64,000 nt of DNA from Paraburkholderia hayleyella (GCF_009455685.1 NZ_QPES01000001.1:62001-126000), one strand, 5' to 3'; positions 9,191 through 18,669 are shown, counted from the stretch's first letter. Notes: generated from the sequence alone by a model not told the origin. Numbers and translations are program-made.

Positions 9191-9293
9191 CATTTCCCCA
9201 TTTTCAGCATGAACGGTCGTGCACGATGCGCGTCACCCGCACACCGCACCCACGCATGCCCTATCTGCCAGCTGATATCCACGGAGTTTTTCT

Positions 9294-10025
9294 GTGCCCC
9301 CCAATGATGTGAAAAATAGCGCGCTAGTGCTGTTTTCTGGCGGCCAGGATTCGGCCACGTGCCTTGCCTGGGCGCTCGAGCGCTATCAAACCGTCGAAAC
9401 CCTCGGTTTCGATTACGGCCAGCGGCATCGCGTCGAACTCGACTGCCGTGGCCGTTTTCGCACGGCCATCGCGCAAGCGTTTCCGCACTGGGCTCCGCGT
9501 CTCGGCGACGATCATCTGATCGACCTGTCGGTACTCGGCGCGATCAGCGACACCGCGATGACACGCGCCATCGAAATCGAGACGGCAGCCCATGGCTTGC
9601 CCAATACCTTCGTGCCTGGCCGTAACCTGATGTTCATGACGCTGGCCGCGGCTGTGGCCTATCGGCGTGGTTTGCGCGTCCTGGTGGGCGGCATGTGCGA
9701 AACCGATTTTTCCGGCTATCCCGACTGCCGCGACGACACCATGAAGGCGCTGCAAGTCGCACTCAATCTGGGTATGGATCGCCGCTTCGTGCTGGATACG
9801 CCGCTGATGTGGCTCGACAAAGCCGACACATGGCAGCTCGCGCATACGTTGGGAGGCGATGCCCTGGTCGAACTGATTCGTGTCGACACACACACCTGCT
9901 ACCTCGGCGAGCGCACCACATTGCACGCATGGGGTTATGGCTGCGGCACCTGTCCGGCCTGCCAGTTGCGCCAGCGCGGCCATGAGGCCTGGCTGCGCGG
10001 CGAGCCCGTCAGCAAGCCGGATTAA
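9294..10025 (+). CDS. queC: 7-cyano-7-deazaguanine synthase QueC
   Basis: QueC makes preQ0 from 7-carboxy-7-deazaguanine with ammonia and ATP, in queuosine biosynthesis. The 243-residue protein has the N-type ATP pyrophosphatase P-loop LVLFSGGQDSAT near residue 11 and the C-terminal zinc site in YGCGTCPACQLRQRG plus the earlier TCYLGE cysteine. Translation starts at GTG 9294; CGGAG about seven bases upstream fits. It leads a queC-queE-queD operon, with a 67-base gap to queE. The leader carries a terminator-like hairpin, so regulation by attenuation is possible. Confidence 0.95.
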   Translation: MPPNDVKNSALVLFSGGQDSATCLAWALERYQTVETLGFDYGQRHRVELDCRGRFRTAIAQAFPHWAPRLGDDHLIDLSVLGAISDTAMTRAIEIETAAHGLPNTFVPGRNLMFMTLAAAVAYRRGLRVLVGGMCETDFSGYPDCRDDTMKALQVALNLGMDRRFVLDTPLMWLDKADTWQLAHTLGGDALVELIRVDTHTCYLGERTTLHAWGYGCGTCPACQLRQRGHEAWLRGEPVSKPD

Positions 10026-10092
10026 CCCACAAGCAGCCGGACGCCATACCGGTTTCACAAACACTTTCTCGAAGCATCGGACAAACCGCAGC

Positions 10093-10725
10093 ATGACTTA
10101 CGCAGTCAAGGAAATTTTCTACACATTGCAAGGCGAAGGCGCGAATGCGGGCCGTCCGGCTGTGTTTTGCCGCTTTGCGGGCTGCAACCTGTGGTCAGGC
10201 CGCGAGGAAGACCGTGAGCAGGCCATCTGCCGCTTTTGCGATACCGATTTTGTCGGCACCGACGGCGAAAACGGCGGCAAATACCGTAGCGCAGCCGATC
10301 TCGTCGCGCTGATCGCCTCGCTTTGGCCAGCAGGAGAAGGCCATCGCTTTGTCGTCTGCACCGGCGGCGAGCCCATGCTGCAACTCGATGCCGCGCTGAT
10401 CGACGCGCTCCACGCCGCGCACTTCGAAATCGCCATCGAAACCAATGGCTCGTTGCCGGTGCCGGATTCCATCGACTGGATCTGCGTCAGCCCGAAGGCC
10501 GATGCACCGCTCGTCGTGACACGCGGCAATGAACTAAAAGTCGTGATTCCGCAAGACAATCAACGTCTCACTGATTACGCCCAACTCGATTTCGAGTACT
10601 ACCTCGTCCAGCCCATGGATGGCCCTTCGCGCGACCTCAACACCCAACTCGCCATCGATTGGTGCAAGCGTCATCCGCAATGGCGCCTGTCGATGCAAAC
10701 CCATAAATACCTGAACATTCCCTGA
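10093..10725 (+). CDS. queE: 7-carboxy-7-deazaguanine synthase QueE (radical SAM)
   Basis: A 210-residue radical-SAM enzyme that converts 6-carboxytetrahydropterin to 7-carboxy-7-deazaguanine. The iron-sulfur motif is the expanded C-x14-C-x2-C form around residues 33-51 (CNLW...ICRFC), as in Burkholderia QueE, rather than the canonical CX3CX2C. TLQGEGANAGRPAVF precedes it, and a CTGGEPMLQLD motif binds SAM. The ATG at 10093 matches family N-termini (MTYAVKEIFYTLQGEG); the reading frame stays open further upstream across the queC end without homology. Its TGA directly abuts the queD start. Confidence 0.95.
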   Translation: MTYAVKEIFYTLQGEGANAGRPAVFCRFAGCNLWSGREEDREQAICRFCDTDFVGTDGENGGKYRSAADLVALIASLWPAGEGHRFVVCTGGEPMLQLDAALIDALHAAHFEIAIETNGSLPVPDSIDWICVSPKADAPLVVTRGNELKVVIPQDNQRLTDYAQLDFEYYLVQPMDGPSRDLNTQLAIDWCKRHPQWRLSMQTHKYLNIP

Positions 10726-11175
10726 TTGACCGTGCTAACCATTACCCGAAAACTCGAATTCGATGCGGGCCACCGCATCCCCGATCACCGTAGCCAGTGC
10801 CGCAACCTGCACGGCCATCGCTATGTGCTTGAAATTACCTTGCTAGGCGATCTGGTGGAAACCGAAGGCGCGCCCGATCGGGGCATGGTGATGGATTTCG
10901 CCGACGTCAAGGCGCTCGCACTCGAACACCTGGTGAACCTGTGGGATCACGCCTTTATCGTCTACGAAGGCGACGCTCACGTGCGCGGCTTTCTGGATTC
11001 GATGCCCGGCCACAAAACGGTGGTGCTCGATCGCATTCCCACCGTCGAAAACCTTGCGGCTATCGCCTTCGATATCCTGGCGCAGGTGTATGACGCCCAC
11101 TACGGCGTGAACCTGCGCTTGCAACATGTGCGCCTTTACGAAACGCCCAATTGCTGGGCTGATGTGGTGCGCTAA
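10726..11175 (+). CDS. queD: 6-carboxytetrahydropterin synthase QueD
   Basis: QueD converts dihydroneopterin triphosphate to 6-carboxytetrahydropterin, the step before QueE. The 149-residue protein has the zinc-binding histidines (FDAGHRIPDH and NLHGHRY) and the C-terminal RLYETPNCWADV motif of the PTPS family. The likely start is TTG at 10726, immediately after the queE stop; GTG at 10732 is the alternative. No Shine-Dalgarno is evident for either, so translation is probably coupled to queE. It is convergent with rodA, with a 57-base gap. Confidence 0.94.
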   Translation: MTVLTITRKLEFDAGHRIPDHRSQCRNLHGHRYVLEITLLGDLVETEGAPDRGMVMDFADVKALALEHLVNLWDHAFIVYEGDAHVRGFLDSMPGHKTVVLDRIPTVENLAAIAFDILAQVYDAHYGVNLRLQHVRLYETPNCWADVVR

Positions 11176-11232
11176 AGGCGTGCGCTGGGCATCATGGCTA
11201 TGCGGCGGAAGCGGTGGGAAACACGCTCCGCA

Positions 11233-12381
11233 CTAGCTTTGCATCAGGCGTTTTTGCCGCGCGACATTCATGATGAGCCCCACCGCCACCCCCAGCGTGG
11301 TGAGCGCGGTGCCCCCATAACTCATGAAGGGCAACGGTACACCCACCACAGGCAGGATCCCGCTCACCATGCCAATGTTGACGAAGGCATACGTAAAAAA
11401 CGCCATCGTCAGCGCCCCCGCCAGCAAACGGCCAAAGAGCGTAGTGCCGTTCGCTGCTATAAACAGCCCACGCGCAATCAGCGCCATATACAGCACCAAC
11501 AGCACAAGACCGCCCGCAAGACCGAACTCTTCGGCGTACACCGCGAAAATAAAATCAGTATGTTTCTCGGGAATGAACTCGAGGTGAGCCTGGGTTCCCT
11601 TCAGCCAGCCCTTGCCCAGCGTACCGCCCGAGCCAATCGCAATCACGGCCTGAATCGTATGGAAACCCTTGCCGAGCGGATCGGAAGTCGGATCCAGCAA
11701 GGTACAGACGCGATGCTTCTGATAGTCATGCATCATCGGCCAGGTCACATCCGGCTGGCAGATCTTGTCCTGAAACACGGCGACTGACCCCACGGCGAGC
11801 ACGCCCGCAAGCAGCACCGGAACAATCAGGCGGAAGCTCAGCCCGGCGAAATAAATAACAAAAAACCCTGCTGCAAATACCAGCACCGCCGTGCCCAGAT
11901 CGGGCTGTTTCGCAATCAGGCTGACAGGCAAGCCGAGAATCACAAAGCCCACCGCATAGTCGTACCAGCGCATCACGCCCTCGCGCCGCTGGTAATACCA
12001 GGCCAACATCAGCGGCGTAGCGATCTTCATGATTTCGGATGGCTGTATGACCACGCCCACGTTGATCCAGCGCTTCGCGCCCTTGCGCGTCAGGCCGAAA
12101 AGCGCCACCGCGACCAGCAACGCAATGCCGAAGGTATACAGCGGCACCGCGAAACGCATCAATGTGGTGGAGGGCACGTTGGCCAGCGCCCACATCAGCA
12201 CGAACGTCAGCATGATGTTGCGCAACTGGTCTTCGACACGCCCAGGCACATTCAGACTCGCGCTATACAGCGTGACGATACCGACCGACAGAAGCAAAAA
12301 AACGATCAGCGCGAGTGGCCGGTCAAAGCCTGCGAACATCCGCACGATGCGGGCGAACCAGGCACGCTTGTCGAATTGCAT
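11233..12381 (-). CDS. rodA: Rod-shape SEDS peptidoglycan polymerase RodA
   Basis: RodA is the SEDS-family glycosyltransferase that polymerises lateral-wall peptidoglycan with PBP2. The 382-residue membrane protein has about ten helices and the C-terminal SEDS signature VGVPLPFMSYGGTALTT; LEFIPEKHTDFIFAVYAEEFG is also a hallmark. It is the last gene of the mreBCD-mrdA-rodA operon, starting nine bases after the mrdA stop. Confidence 0.96.
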   Translation of the reverse strand: MQFDKRAWFARIVRMFAGFDRPLALIVFLLLSVGIVTLYSASLNVPGRVEDQLRNIMLTFVLMWALANVPSTTLMRFAVPLYTFGIALLVAVALFGLTRKGAKRWINVGVVIQPSEIMKIATPLMLAWYYQRREGVMRWYDYAVGFVILGLPVSLIAKQPDLGTAVLVFAAGFFVIYFAGLSFRLIVPVLLAGVLAVGSVAVFQDKICQPDVTWPMMHDYQKHRVCTLLDPTSDPLGKGFHTIQAVIAIGSGGTLGKGWLKGTQAHLEFIPEKHTDFIFAVYAEEFGLAGGLVLLVLYMALIARGLFIAANGTTLFGRLLAGALTMAFFTYAFVNIGMVSGILPVVGVPLPFMSYGGTALTTLGVAVGLIMNVARQKRLMQS

Positions 12382-12390
12382 GCGTTTTCC

Positions 12391-14715
12391 TTATTCGGTG
12401 GCCGCGCCGCTGGCTGCGGCACCCGCCGACGCGCGAGCAGGATGCGATGGATCAAGACCTGACTTGCGCAGCCTCATTTTTCTCACGCTGGCCGATACGG
12501 CTTGAGGCGCGGAAGCGGAAGCGGAAGCGGGGACGTGGGCAGGGGCAGGCGCGGAGGCAGAAGTAGAAGTGGATGCAGGAGCAGGAGCCGAAGCCGGAAC
12601 CGGAACCGCTACGGAAGCCGGCGCGGGAGCCGACGCTGGCGCGCCATCAATCACGTACCGCACGGCGGGCGCCTGAGGCAATGGCAAAGCCTTGAAACCG
12701 GCGGCAACCGATGTCGCCACACCGCTGGCGGGCAAGGCCGCTACATTTCCCGTCACCGGCATGGACACAGCCACGGTCGCCGATGCAGCCGCGGCAACCG
12801 CGGCAGCTTCCGCGCCCGGCTTTAAGCGATCCACCAGATAAAAATCGAGCACCCGGCGCGCCACAGGGCCTGCTGCCTGAGCCCCCCAGCCGCCGTTTTC
12901 GACGATCAGCGCGACGGCAATTTTTGGCTTTTCCACGGGCGCAAAAGCGATGAACAACGCGTGATCGCGCAAATGCTCGGCGATCGCGTGGCCATGATAT
13001 TTGCCACCTTGCAGGGAAAACACCTGCGCCGTCCCCGTCTTGCCCGCCGAGGTGTAAGGCGCATTGGCGAATACCTTGTAGCCCGTTCCCGACGGATTCA
13101 TGTTGACGTTCTCCATGCCCCGCTTGACCACGTCGATATCTTCCTGCGATATGTCGATGCGTCCGCTTTCTTTCGGCACAGTCAGATGCGTGTCGCGCGT
13201 CAGCGGGTTCTCGACTTCCTTGACCAGGTGAGGCTTCATCAGCACGCCGTTATTGGCAAGCGTCGCGGTGGCATGCGCGAGTTGCAGAATCGTGAAGGAG
13301 TTATAGCCCTGGCCGATTCCCAGGCTGATGGTTTCGCCTTCGAACCAGCGTTGCTGCTCCGGCTTACGGTATGCCTTGCGCTTCCATTCAGTGGAAGGCA
13401 GGATGCCGCGTGCCTCGCCCGAGATATCAATGCCCGTCAACTGACCAAAGCCCCAGGGTTTCATAAAGTTGGCAATGGCATTGACGCCCAGATCGTGCGC
13501 CAGCATGTAGAAATACGTGTCGTTGGACACCATGATGGCGCGGTTCATATCGACCCAACCCTGCCCTTGCGGCACGTCATTGCGGAACGTATGCCCCCCC
13601 AGCGTATACGAGCCCGGATCCTGAAAACCCCAGCCCGGTGTGCGCTTGTGCAGCTTCAGCGCAGCGAGCGCCATAAACGGTTTATAGGTCGAACCCGGCG
13701 GATAAGTACCATGCAGGGGCCGGTTCAGCAGCGGGTGATCGGGCGAATTATTCAGTTCATCCCATGTCTGCTGGTCGATGCCATCGACAAACGAATTGGG
13801 ATCGAAGCTCGGTGCCGAGACAAACGCCAGGACGTCGCCCGTGGCGGGCTCGATCGCCACCAATGCCCCACGCCGCCCGGCAAACGCCTGCTCGGCCACC
13901 TGCTGCAAGCCGATATCGAGCGACAGCACAAGGTTGTTGCCTGGCGTTGCCAGGGTGCGTGACAGCGTCCGCACCGGACGCCCCCCGGCGGTGACCTCGA
14001 CCTCCTCGAAGCCGGTCAGGCCATGCAGTTCGGTTTCATAGCTCTGCTCGACACCGATCTTGCCTATGTAATCGGTGCCCTTGTAATTGTTGACATCGAG
14101 ACGAGGGTCGTAATGCTCGGAATCGGCATCGTTATGATCGCTCGCGTCGTCGATGCGCTGCTGGTCGCGTTGCGAAATCCGGCCGATATAGCCAATCACG
14201 TGCGCGGCGGTGGTCCCCATCGGATACTGGCGAAAGAGCCGCGCCCGCACTTCGACACCAGGAAAACGGAAGCGCTGCGCCGTAAAGCGTGCCACTTCCT
14301 CATCGGTCAAGCGGGTGCGGATGGGCAAGCTCTCGAAGTTTTTCGAATCTTCCTGCAGCTTGCGAAAGCGCCGCCGATCGCGGACATCAATCGAGATCAC
14401 ACTCGAAAGATGGTCGATCACGTTATCAAGTGAATCGTTAAGCTTCGACGGCGTGATTTCGAGCGTATAGGCTGAATAATTTTTAGCCAGCACCACCCCA
14501 TTGCGGTCAACGATAATGCCGCGGTTGGGAACAATCGGCGCAACCGAAATGCGATTCTCATTCGCCTGCAAGGCGTACTTGTTGTAGTGCCAGACCTGCA
14601 GGTAAAAAAAGCGTAGGGCAATCAGCCCAAAACAGACGAACACGAACAGGCCCGCAGCCGCCACACGCAGGCGAAACTTCGAAAGCTGTTGCTGGGTGTC
14701 CTTGAACTCAGTCAT
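12391..14715 (-). CDS. mrdA: Penicillin-binding protein 2 (peptidoglycan transpeptidase MrdA)
   Basis: PBP2 crosslinks lateral-wall peptidoglycan in the elongasome with RodA. It has a single N-terminal membrane anchor near residues 15-40, a PBP dimerisation domain, and a transpeptidase domain with SXXK (STYKPF), SXN (SNDTYF) and KTG (AGKTGTAQV). The ATG at 14715 (MTEFKDTQQ) fits family N-termini; an upstream in-frame GTG at 14745 is less likely. At 774 residues it is longer than the usual ~630-650: the last ~130 residues are an Ala/Pro/Ser/Val low-complexity tail ending in a basic stretch, encoded by short repeats. The core is intact. Confidence 0.95.
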   Translation of the reverse strand: MTEFKDTQQQLSKFRLRVAAAGLFVFVCFGLIALRFFYLQVWHYNKYALQANENRISVAPIVPNRGIIVDRNGVVLAKNYSAYTLEITPSKLNDSLDNVIDHLSSVISIDVRDRRRFRKLQEDSKNFESLPIRTRLTDEEVARFTAQRFRFPGVEVRARLFRQYPMGTTAAHVIGYIGRISQRDQQRIDDASDHNDADSEHYDPRLDVNNYKGTDYIGKIGVEQSYETELHGLTGFEEVEVTAGGRPVRTLSRTLATPGNNLVLSLDIGLQQVAEQAFAGRRGALVAIEPATGDVLAFVSAPSFDPNSFVDGIDQQTWDELNNSPDHPLLNRPLHGTYPPGSTYKPFMALAALKLHKRTPGWGFQDPGSYTLGGHTFRNDVPQGQGWVDMNRAIMVSNDTYFYMLAHDLGVNAIANFMKPWGFGQLTGIDISGEARGILPSTEWKRKAYRKPEQQRWFEGETISLGIGQGYNSFTILQLAHATATLANNGVLMKPHLVKEVENPLTRDTHLTVPKESGRIDISQEDIDVVKRGMENVNMNPSGTGYKVFANAPYTSAGKTGTAQVFSLQGGKYHGHAIAEHLRDHALFIAFAPVEKPKIAVALIVENGGWGAQAAGPVARRVLDFYLVDRLKPGAEAAAVAAAASATVAVSMPVTGNVAALPASGVATSVAAGFKALPLPQAPAVRYVIDGAPASAPAPASVAVPVPASAPAPASTSTSASAPAPAHVPASASASAPQAVSASVRKMRLRKSGLDPSHPARASAGAAASGAATE

Positions 14716-14870
14716 GCGGATAAATGGAACACAATGCCGCCGCACTTGCCCGGCATGCAGGCAAGCCGGGCTGCTTAAAGGTCCGGGGAGGTGTAGACGC
14801 TGTCAAGAGAGTTTCCGGTGCCTGGAAGAACGAGAACGGGGTTCAGGGCTGAATCTGATCTGAATGGAGG

Positions 14871-15383
14871 CTAAATCGGGCGGGTATCGTCCGGATCGGC
14901 GGGGCGGCGCTGCGGCATCAGCAGCAGATGGCAAGCCAGCGGCCACAACGCGGCTTCGACGAACCCGTCGATCAGATACCCCCAGCCAGGGAATGCCGCA
15001 CCGGTCAGCAAACGAATCATGAAGGGCACGAGTTGCGCGATGACGAGCAGCGGCATCACGGCGAAGATCTGCAATGGCAGCGGAATCCACAACACGCGGC
15101 GGTGAATCATGATCGCGCCGTAAGACAGCAGCGTATAGGCCAGCGCATGTTCGCCGAGCAGGCTGGCATTGTGGACGTCCATCAACAAGCCCAGCAGAAA
15201 CGCCAGCCCCATCCCAACCTTGCGCGGCTGATGCACGTTCCAGAATAGCAACACGAGCGCGACAAAATCCGGTATGCCAACCAGACGGCCCCACGGCATC
15301 AGGTTCAACAGAAACGCCGCCGCCAGGCTGAACGCAATGAAGTACGGATTGACCGGTTGCAGGATGTATTGCGGGCGAGTCAT
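14871..15383 (-). CDS. mreD: Rod-shape determining protein MreD
   Basis: MreD is the small integral membrane component of the elongasome. The 170-residue protein has about five hydrophobic segments and a typical MreD N-terminus (PYFIAFSLAAAFLLNLMPWG). It overlaps the mreC stop by four bases (ATGA), indicating coupled translation. A gap of 155 bases separates it from mrdA. No catalytic motifs are expected in this family. Confidence 0.93.
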   Translation of the reverse strand: MTRPQYILQPVNPYFIAFSLAAAFLLNLMPWGRLVGIPDFVALVLLFWNVHQPRKVGMGLAFLLGLLMDVHNASLLGEHALAYTLLSYGAIMIHRRVLWIPLPLQIFAVMPLLVIAQLVPFMIRLLTGAAFPGWGYLIDGFVEAALWPLACHLLLMPQRRPADPDDTRPI

Positions 15384-16480
15384 GGCTGGGCTCCCCGCGG
15401 CTTCGCTCCGGCTGCCGGGGCTTTCGGGGCGGCGGCTTGAGCGGCTTGAGCGGTTTTATCTGTGGCAGGCACGGCAGGCGTGGGCTTCCTCTCGATCGCG
15501 GCCTGCGAGCCCGCCAGCGCCTTCGCCACCTTGCTAATCGGCTGGTCCGCAACCGGCTCCGCCTTGTTCGGCGTTTGGGCGGTTTTTTCCGCTTTGGCAT
15601 CCTTATCTGCATTTGCGGCCTCCGCCGCCTCAGGACGCGGCGGTACGTCGTTCTCGTAATGCAGCACCAGCAACTGACGCGCACCGCGCACGGGCGCCAC
15701 GGGGACACAAACCACCCGCGCAAAGGCGGTATCGGCCTGCTTGTCCACGCGCACCACCTTCGCCACCGGCAACCCCGGTGGATAAATGCCATCGAGACCG
15801 CTTGTAATCAGCTCATCGCCCGCCAGCACATCCGCGCTGGTCGGCACAAAACGCAAATCGAGCGAATCGCCCTTGGGTGTGCCGTAAATCACGCTGCGCA
15901 GCCCTGTGCGGACAATCTGCACAGGTACGGCCTGATCCTTGTCAGTCAGCAAGGTCACTTCAGCCTGAAGCGGAAACACCCGCGTCACCTGGCCAATCAC
16001 GCCATCTTCGTTGACCACCGGCGAGCCTTCCTTGATGCCTTGCCGCGAGCCACGGCCAATCACGACCTTCTGCGTAAAAGGGTCGCGCGTGTCGTACTGG
16101 ATTTCAGCGGGAATCGCCTGCGTGGTGGTGCGCTGCGACAACTGCAACAAATCGCGCAAATGAGCGTTTTCAGCTTCGACTTGCGTGGCGTCATGAGCTT
16201 GTAGCGAGAGCTGGAGATTTTTGGCGCGCAGCGTGTCGTTGGCGTTGCGCAAGGTGGCGCTTGTCACGGCCAGATCAGCGGCGCCCATGAACATGTCTCG
16301 CGGCACCAGCGCCGCCCGCTGCAACGGATAAAGGCTTGCGCCGATAATGCCGCGCATGATCTCCAGTGTCTTGAAGCGTGCGTCGGACACCAGCAGCACG
16401 AGCGCCAGAAGCACGAAGAAGATCAGCCGCACAATGGCGGACGGGCCTTGTTTGAATAAGGGCGGCGGACTGTAATCCAT
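15380..16480 (-). CDS. mreC: Rod-shape determining protein MreC
   Basis: MreC is a bitopic inner-membrane protein that links cytoplasmic MreB to periplasmic PBP2. The 366-residue protein has one membrane segment at about residues 15-33, a coiled coil around 65-105 (LRAKNLQLSLQ and following), and two beta domains up to about residue 270. The last ~85 residues are Ala/Lys/Pro-rich and look disordered, longer than in E. coli MreC. It follows mreB by 117 bases and overlaps mreD. Confidence 0.95.
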   Translation of the reverse strand: MDYSPPPLFKQGPSAIVRLIFFVLLALVLLVSDARFKTLEIMRGIIGASLYPLQRAALVPRDMFMGAADLAVTSATLRNANDTLRAKNLQLSLQAHDATQVEAENAHLRDLLQLSQRTTTQAIPAEIQYDTRDPFTQKVVIGRGSRQGIKEGSPVVNEDGVIGQVTRVFPLQAEVTLLTDKDQAVPVQIVRTGLRSVIYGTPKGDSLDLRFVPTSADVLAGDELITSGLDGIYPPGLPVAKVVRVDKQADTAFARVVCVPVAPVRGARQLLVLHYENDVPPRPEAAEAANADKDAKAEKTAQTPNKAEPVADQPISKVAKALAGSQAAIERKPTPAVPATDKTAQAAQAAAPKAPAAGAKPRGAQP

Positions 16481-16597
16481 GGTCGGCGCCGGGGGCGTGA
16501 ACGGTTGGATGATGCGGCGCGAAACGCCGCATTCAGCGCGCGACGGCCAGGGGAATCAGCCGGTAGGTCCGCGACGCTGGCATGTAGGAAAACCCGT

Positions 16598-17641
16598 TTA
16601 TTCGTAAGAAAAAATGCTGCCGAGCTTGTCCATGCGTTCGAGCGCCATTCCAGAGCCGCGCACAACACATGTCAGCGGATCTTCGGCCACCAGCACTGGC
16701 AAACCGGTTTCTTCCGCGAGCAGACGGTCGAGATCGCGCAGCAACGCGCCGCCGCCCGTCAGCATCATCCCGCGCTCGGCGATGTCGGCACCGAGTTCAG
16801 GCGGTGTTTGCTCAAGCGCGATTTTCACGGACGACACGATCTGGTTGAGCGGATCGGTCAGGGCTTCGAGAATTTCGTTGCTGGAAATGGTGAAACTGCG
16901 CGGAATACCTTCCGACAGGTTACGGCCCTTCACTTCCATTTCCTTGACTTCGGAGCCTGGAAACGCGGAGCCGATTTCTTTCTTGATGGCTTCGGCGGTT
17001 TGCTCGCCGATCAGCATGCCGTAGTTGCGACGGATGTAATTGACGATGGCTTCATCGAACTTGTCACCGCCGACACGCACCGAACCCTTATAAACAATGC
17101 CGCCCAGCGAGATCACGCCGACTTCCGTCGTGCCGCCGCCGATATCGACCACCATCGAGCCGGTCGCCTCGGATACGGGCAAGCCCGCACCGATCGCGGC
17201 AGCCATGGGTTCTTCGATCAGATAGACCTGGGAGGCGCCCGCGCCATGCGCGGCTTCCTTGATCGCGCGGCGCTCGACCTGGGTCGAACCGCACGGCACG
17301 CAAATAATGATGCGCGGCGAAGGGGAGAACATGCGGGATTCGTGAGCGGTTTTGATGAACTGCTTGATCATCTGCTCGGTGACGGTGAAATCGGCGATCA
17401 CGCCGTCTTTCATGGGCCGGATCGCCTCGATATTGCCGGGCACCTTGCCAAGCATCTGCTTGGCTTCCTTGCCGACTGCCTGAATGGTTTTCTTGCCATT
17501 CGGGCCGCCTTCCTGGCGAATGGAAACAACCGAAGGTTCATCGAGGACGATACCTTTGCCACGCATGTAGATCAGCGTGTTAGCGGTACCGAGGTCAATC
17601 GCCAGATCGTTGGAAAAGTAGCTGCGCAAAAAGCCGAACAT
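16598..17641 (-). CDS. mreB: Rod-shape determining actin-like protein MreB
   Basis: MreB is the bacterial actin that guides lateral cell-wall synthesis. The 347-residue protein has the actin-fold phosphate motifs DLGTANTLIY near residue 16 and VVDIGGGTTEVGV near 165, with AEDPLTCVVRGSG near the end. Length and sequence are typical. It is the first gene of the mreBCD-mrdA-rodA operon, and its promoter should lie in the gap it shares with gatC. A long antisense frame over it is a codon-bias shadow. Confidence 0.98.
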   Translation of the reverse strand: MFGFLRSYFSNDLAIDLGTANTLIYMRGKGIVLDEPSVVSIRQEGGPNGKKTIQAVGKEAKQMLGKVPGNIEAIRPMKDGVIADFTVTEQMIKQFIKTAHESRMFSPSPRIIICVPCGSTQVERRAIKEAAHGAGASQVYLIEEPMAAAIGAGLPVSEATGSMVVDIGGGTTEVGVISLGGIVYKGSVRVGGDKFDEAIVNYIRRNYGMLIGEQTAEAIKKEIGSAFPGSEVKEMEVKGRNLSEGIPRSFTISSNEILEALTDPLNQIVSSVKIALEQTPPELGADIAERGMMLTGGGALLRDLDRLLAEETGLPVLVAEDPLTCVVRGSGMALERMDKLGSIFSYE

Positions 17642-18227
17642 TCAAAATCCTGTCTCGCTTGGGGCCGGGCGGTGCCATGAAGGCACCGGGCGGCAGCGGA
17701 AAAAATAACAGCCTCAGCCGGGCGAAAGTCAGAAACGACGCCACAGAAAACTTGAAGCTGCGAGGGAATCTACCGGGAGCCGGAACAAAGGGCCTGGGCC
17801 ATCTGGCTAGCCTGAGTGACATACAGCGCCCGCTTCAGGCCATGCTTCAGACCAACTACGCACGCACCCCACACCAATTACACGCAATTACACGTTTTTT
17901 AACTGCACACCGTCTGGGTAAATACAAAAACAAAAGACCACATATGGAGTCAGTCACATACGGAACGCAGCAGGCTCTGAGCGATTTGCAGCGAAATGGT
18001 TCAAGCAGGGTTCAGGTATTTCTGAAAGACCCCAGCAAGCCGGTCCGGGTTTTGGGTCGAACGCGTAATGATACCTTATAATTTCGCCTGATTTGAAGGA
18101 AACGGACGGCACTTTTCGCCTTCGCTGGCCCCTTTTTCATGGGTCTGCACCCCGTCTGCCCCACTCGCGCAACACGCTGCCGCTGTCAGGTTTTTCACAG
18201 CCGCGCACTACTTTTCCCGGTGACTGC
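17642..18227. other. Divergent intergenic region between mreB and gatC
   Basis: These 586 bases carry the promoters for the mre operon (leftward) and gatCAB (rightward). The part near 17870-17940 is AT-richer than its surroundings. Short frames here show no coding character. Apart from the -10 element listed separately I see no convincing operator or RNA. Confidence 0.5.
18077..18082 (+). promoter_or_regulatory. Consensus -10 box upstream of gatC
   Basis: A perfect TATAAT lies about 145 bases before the gatC ATG. TTTGGG and TTGGGT at 18051-18057 are imperfect -35 candidates with a slightly long spacer (19-20 bases). Confidence 0.5.
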
Positions 18228-18527
18228 ATGTCTTTGACCCCAACCGATGTGAAACGCATCGCCCAGCTTGCGCGGCTCGAACTCCCCGAGGCCGAAACCG
18301 GCCCACTGCTCGCCCAGCTCAATGGCTTCTTCAGCCTCGTTGAGCAGATGCAGGCAGTGGACACTACCGGCATCGCTCCGCTAGCCCACCCCATCGAGCA
18401 GATCGAGGACGTTGCCTTGCGCCTGCGCGAAGACACCGTGAGCGAAACCATCGACCGCGCCGCGTTCCAGCAACCCGCGCCCGCTGTAGAGGACGGTCTC
18501 TATCTGGTGCCCCGGGTGATCGAATAA
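18228..18527 (+). CDS. gatC: Asp-tRNA(Asn)/Glu-tRNA(Gln) amidotransferase subunit C
   Basis: GatC is the small stabilising subunit of the GatCAB complex, which amidates Glu-tRNA(Gln) and Asp-tRNA(Asn). The 99-residue protein starts MSLTPTDVKRIAQLARL and ends LYLVPRVIE, both typical. The ATG at 18228 is chosen on family alignment; the open frame upstream is not conserved in character. It is the first gene of gatCAB, with 203 bases before gatA that include a short tandem repeat. Confidence 0.95.
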   Translation: MSLTPTDVKRIAQLARLELPEAETGPLLAQLNGFFSLVEQMQAVDTTGIAPLAHPIEQIEDVALRLREDTVSETIDRAAFQQPAPAVEDGLYLVPRVIE

Positions 18528-18624
18528 AACCTTCAGGAAAATGTGGCGTTACGCCGCATACATCCTGTACGCCAATTCGGTATGTCAAGGCCTTCAAGCC
18601 ACCGTGATCCTGGCTTCCTTGCCT

Positions 18625-18669
18625 TACAGGCAATGCAAGCACTACAGGCAATACAGGCAATACAGGCTG
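18625..18669. repeat. 9-bp tandem repeat between gatC and gatA
   Basis: TACAGGCAA occurs at 18625, 18643 and 18652, with a degenerate unit at 18634 and a partial one at 18661, giving five units in phase at a 9-base period. It is noncoding and lies within the gatCAB transcript. Confidence 0.75.

Noticed and set aside
16505..17680. A 391-codon plus-strand frame covering mreB
   Set aside because: It is the antisense shadow of a GC-rich, highly conserved gene; no ribosome site or recognisable protein.
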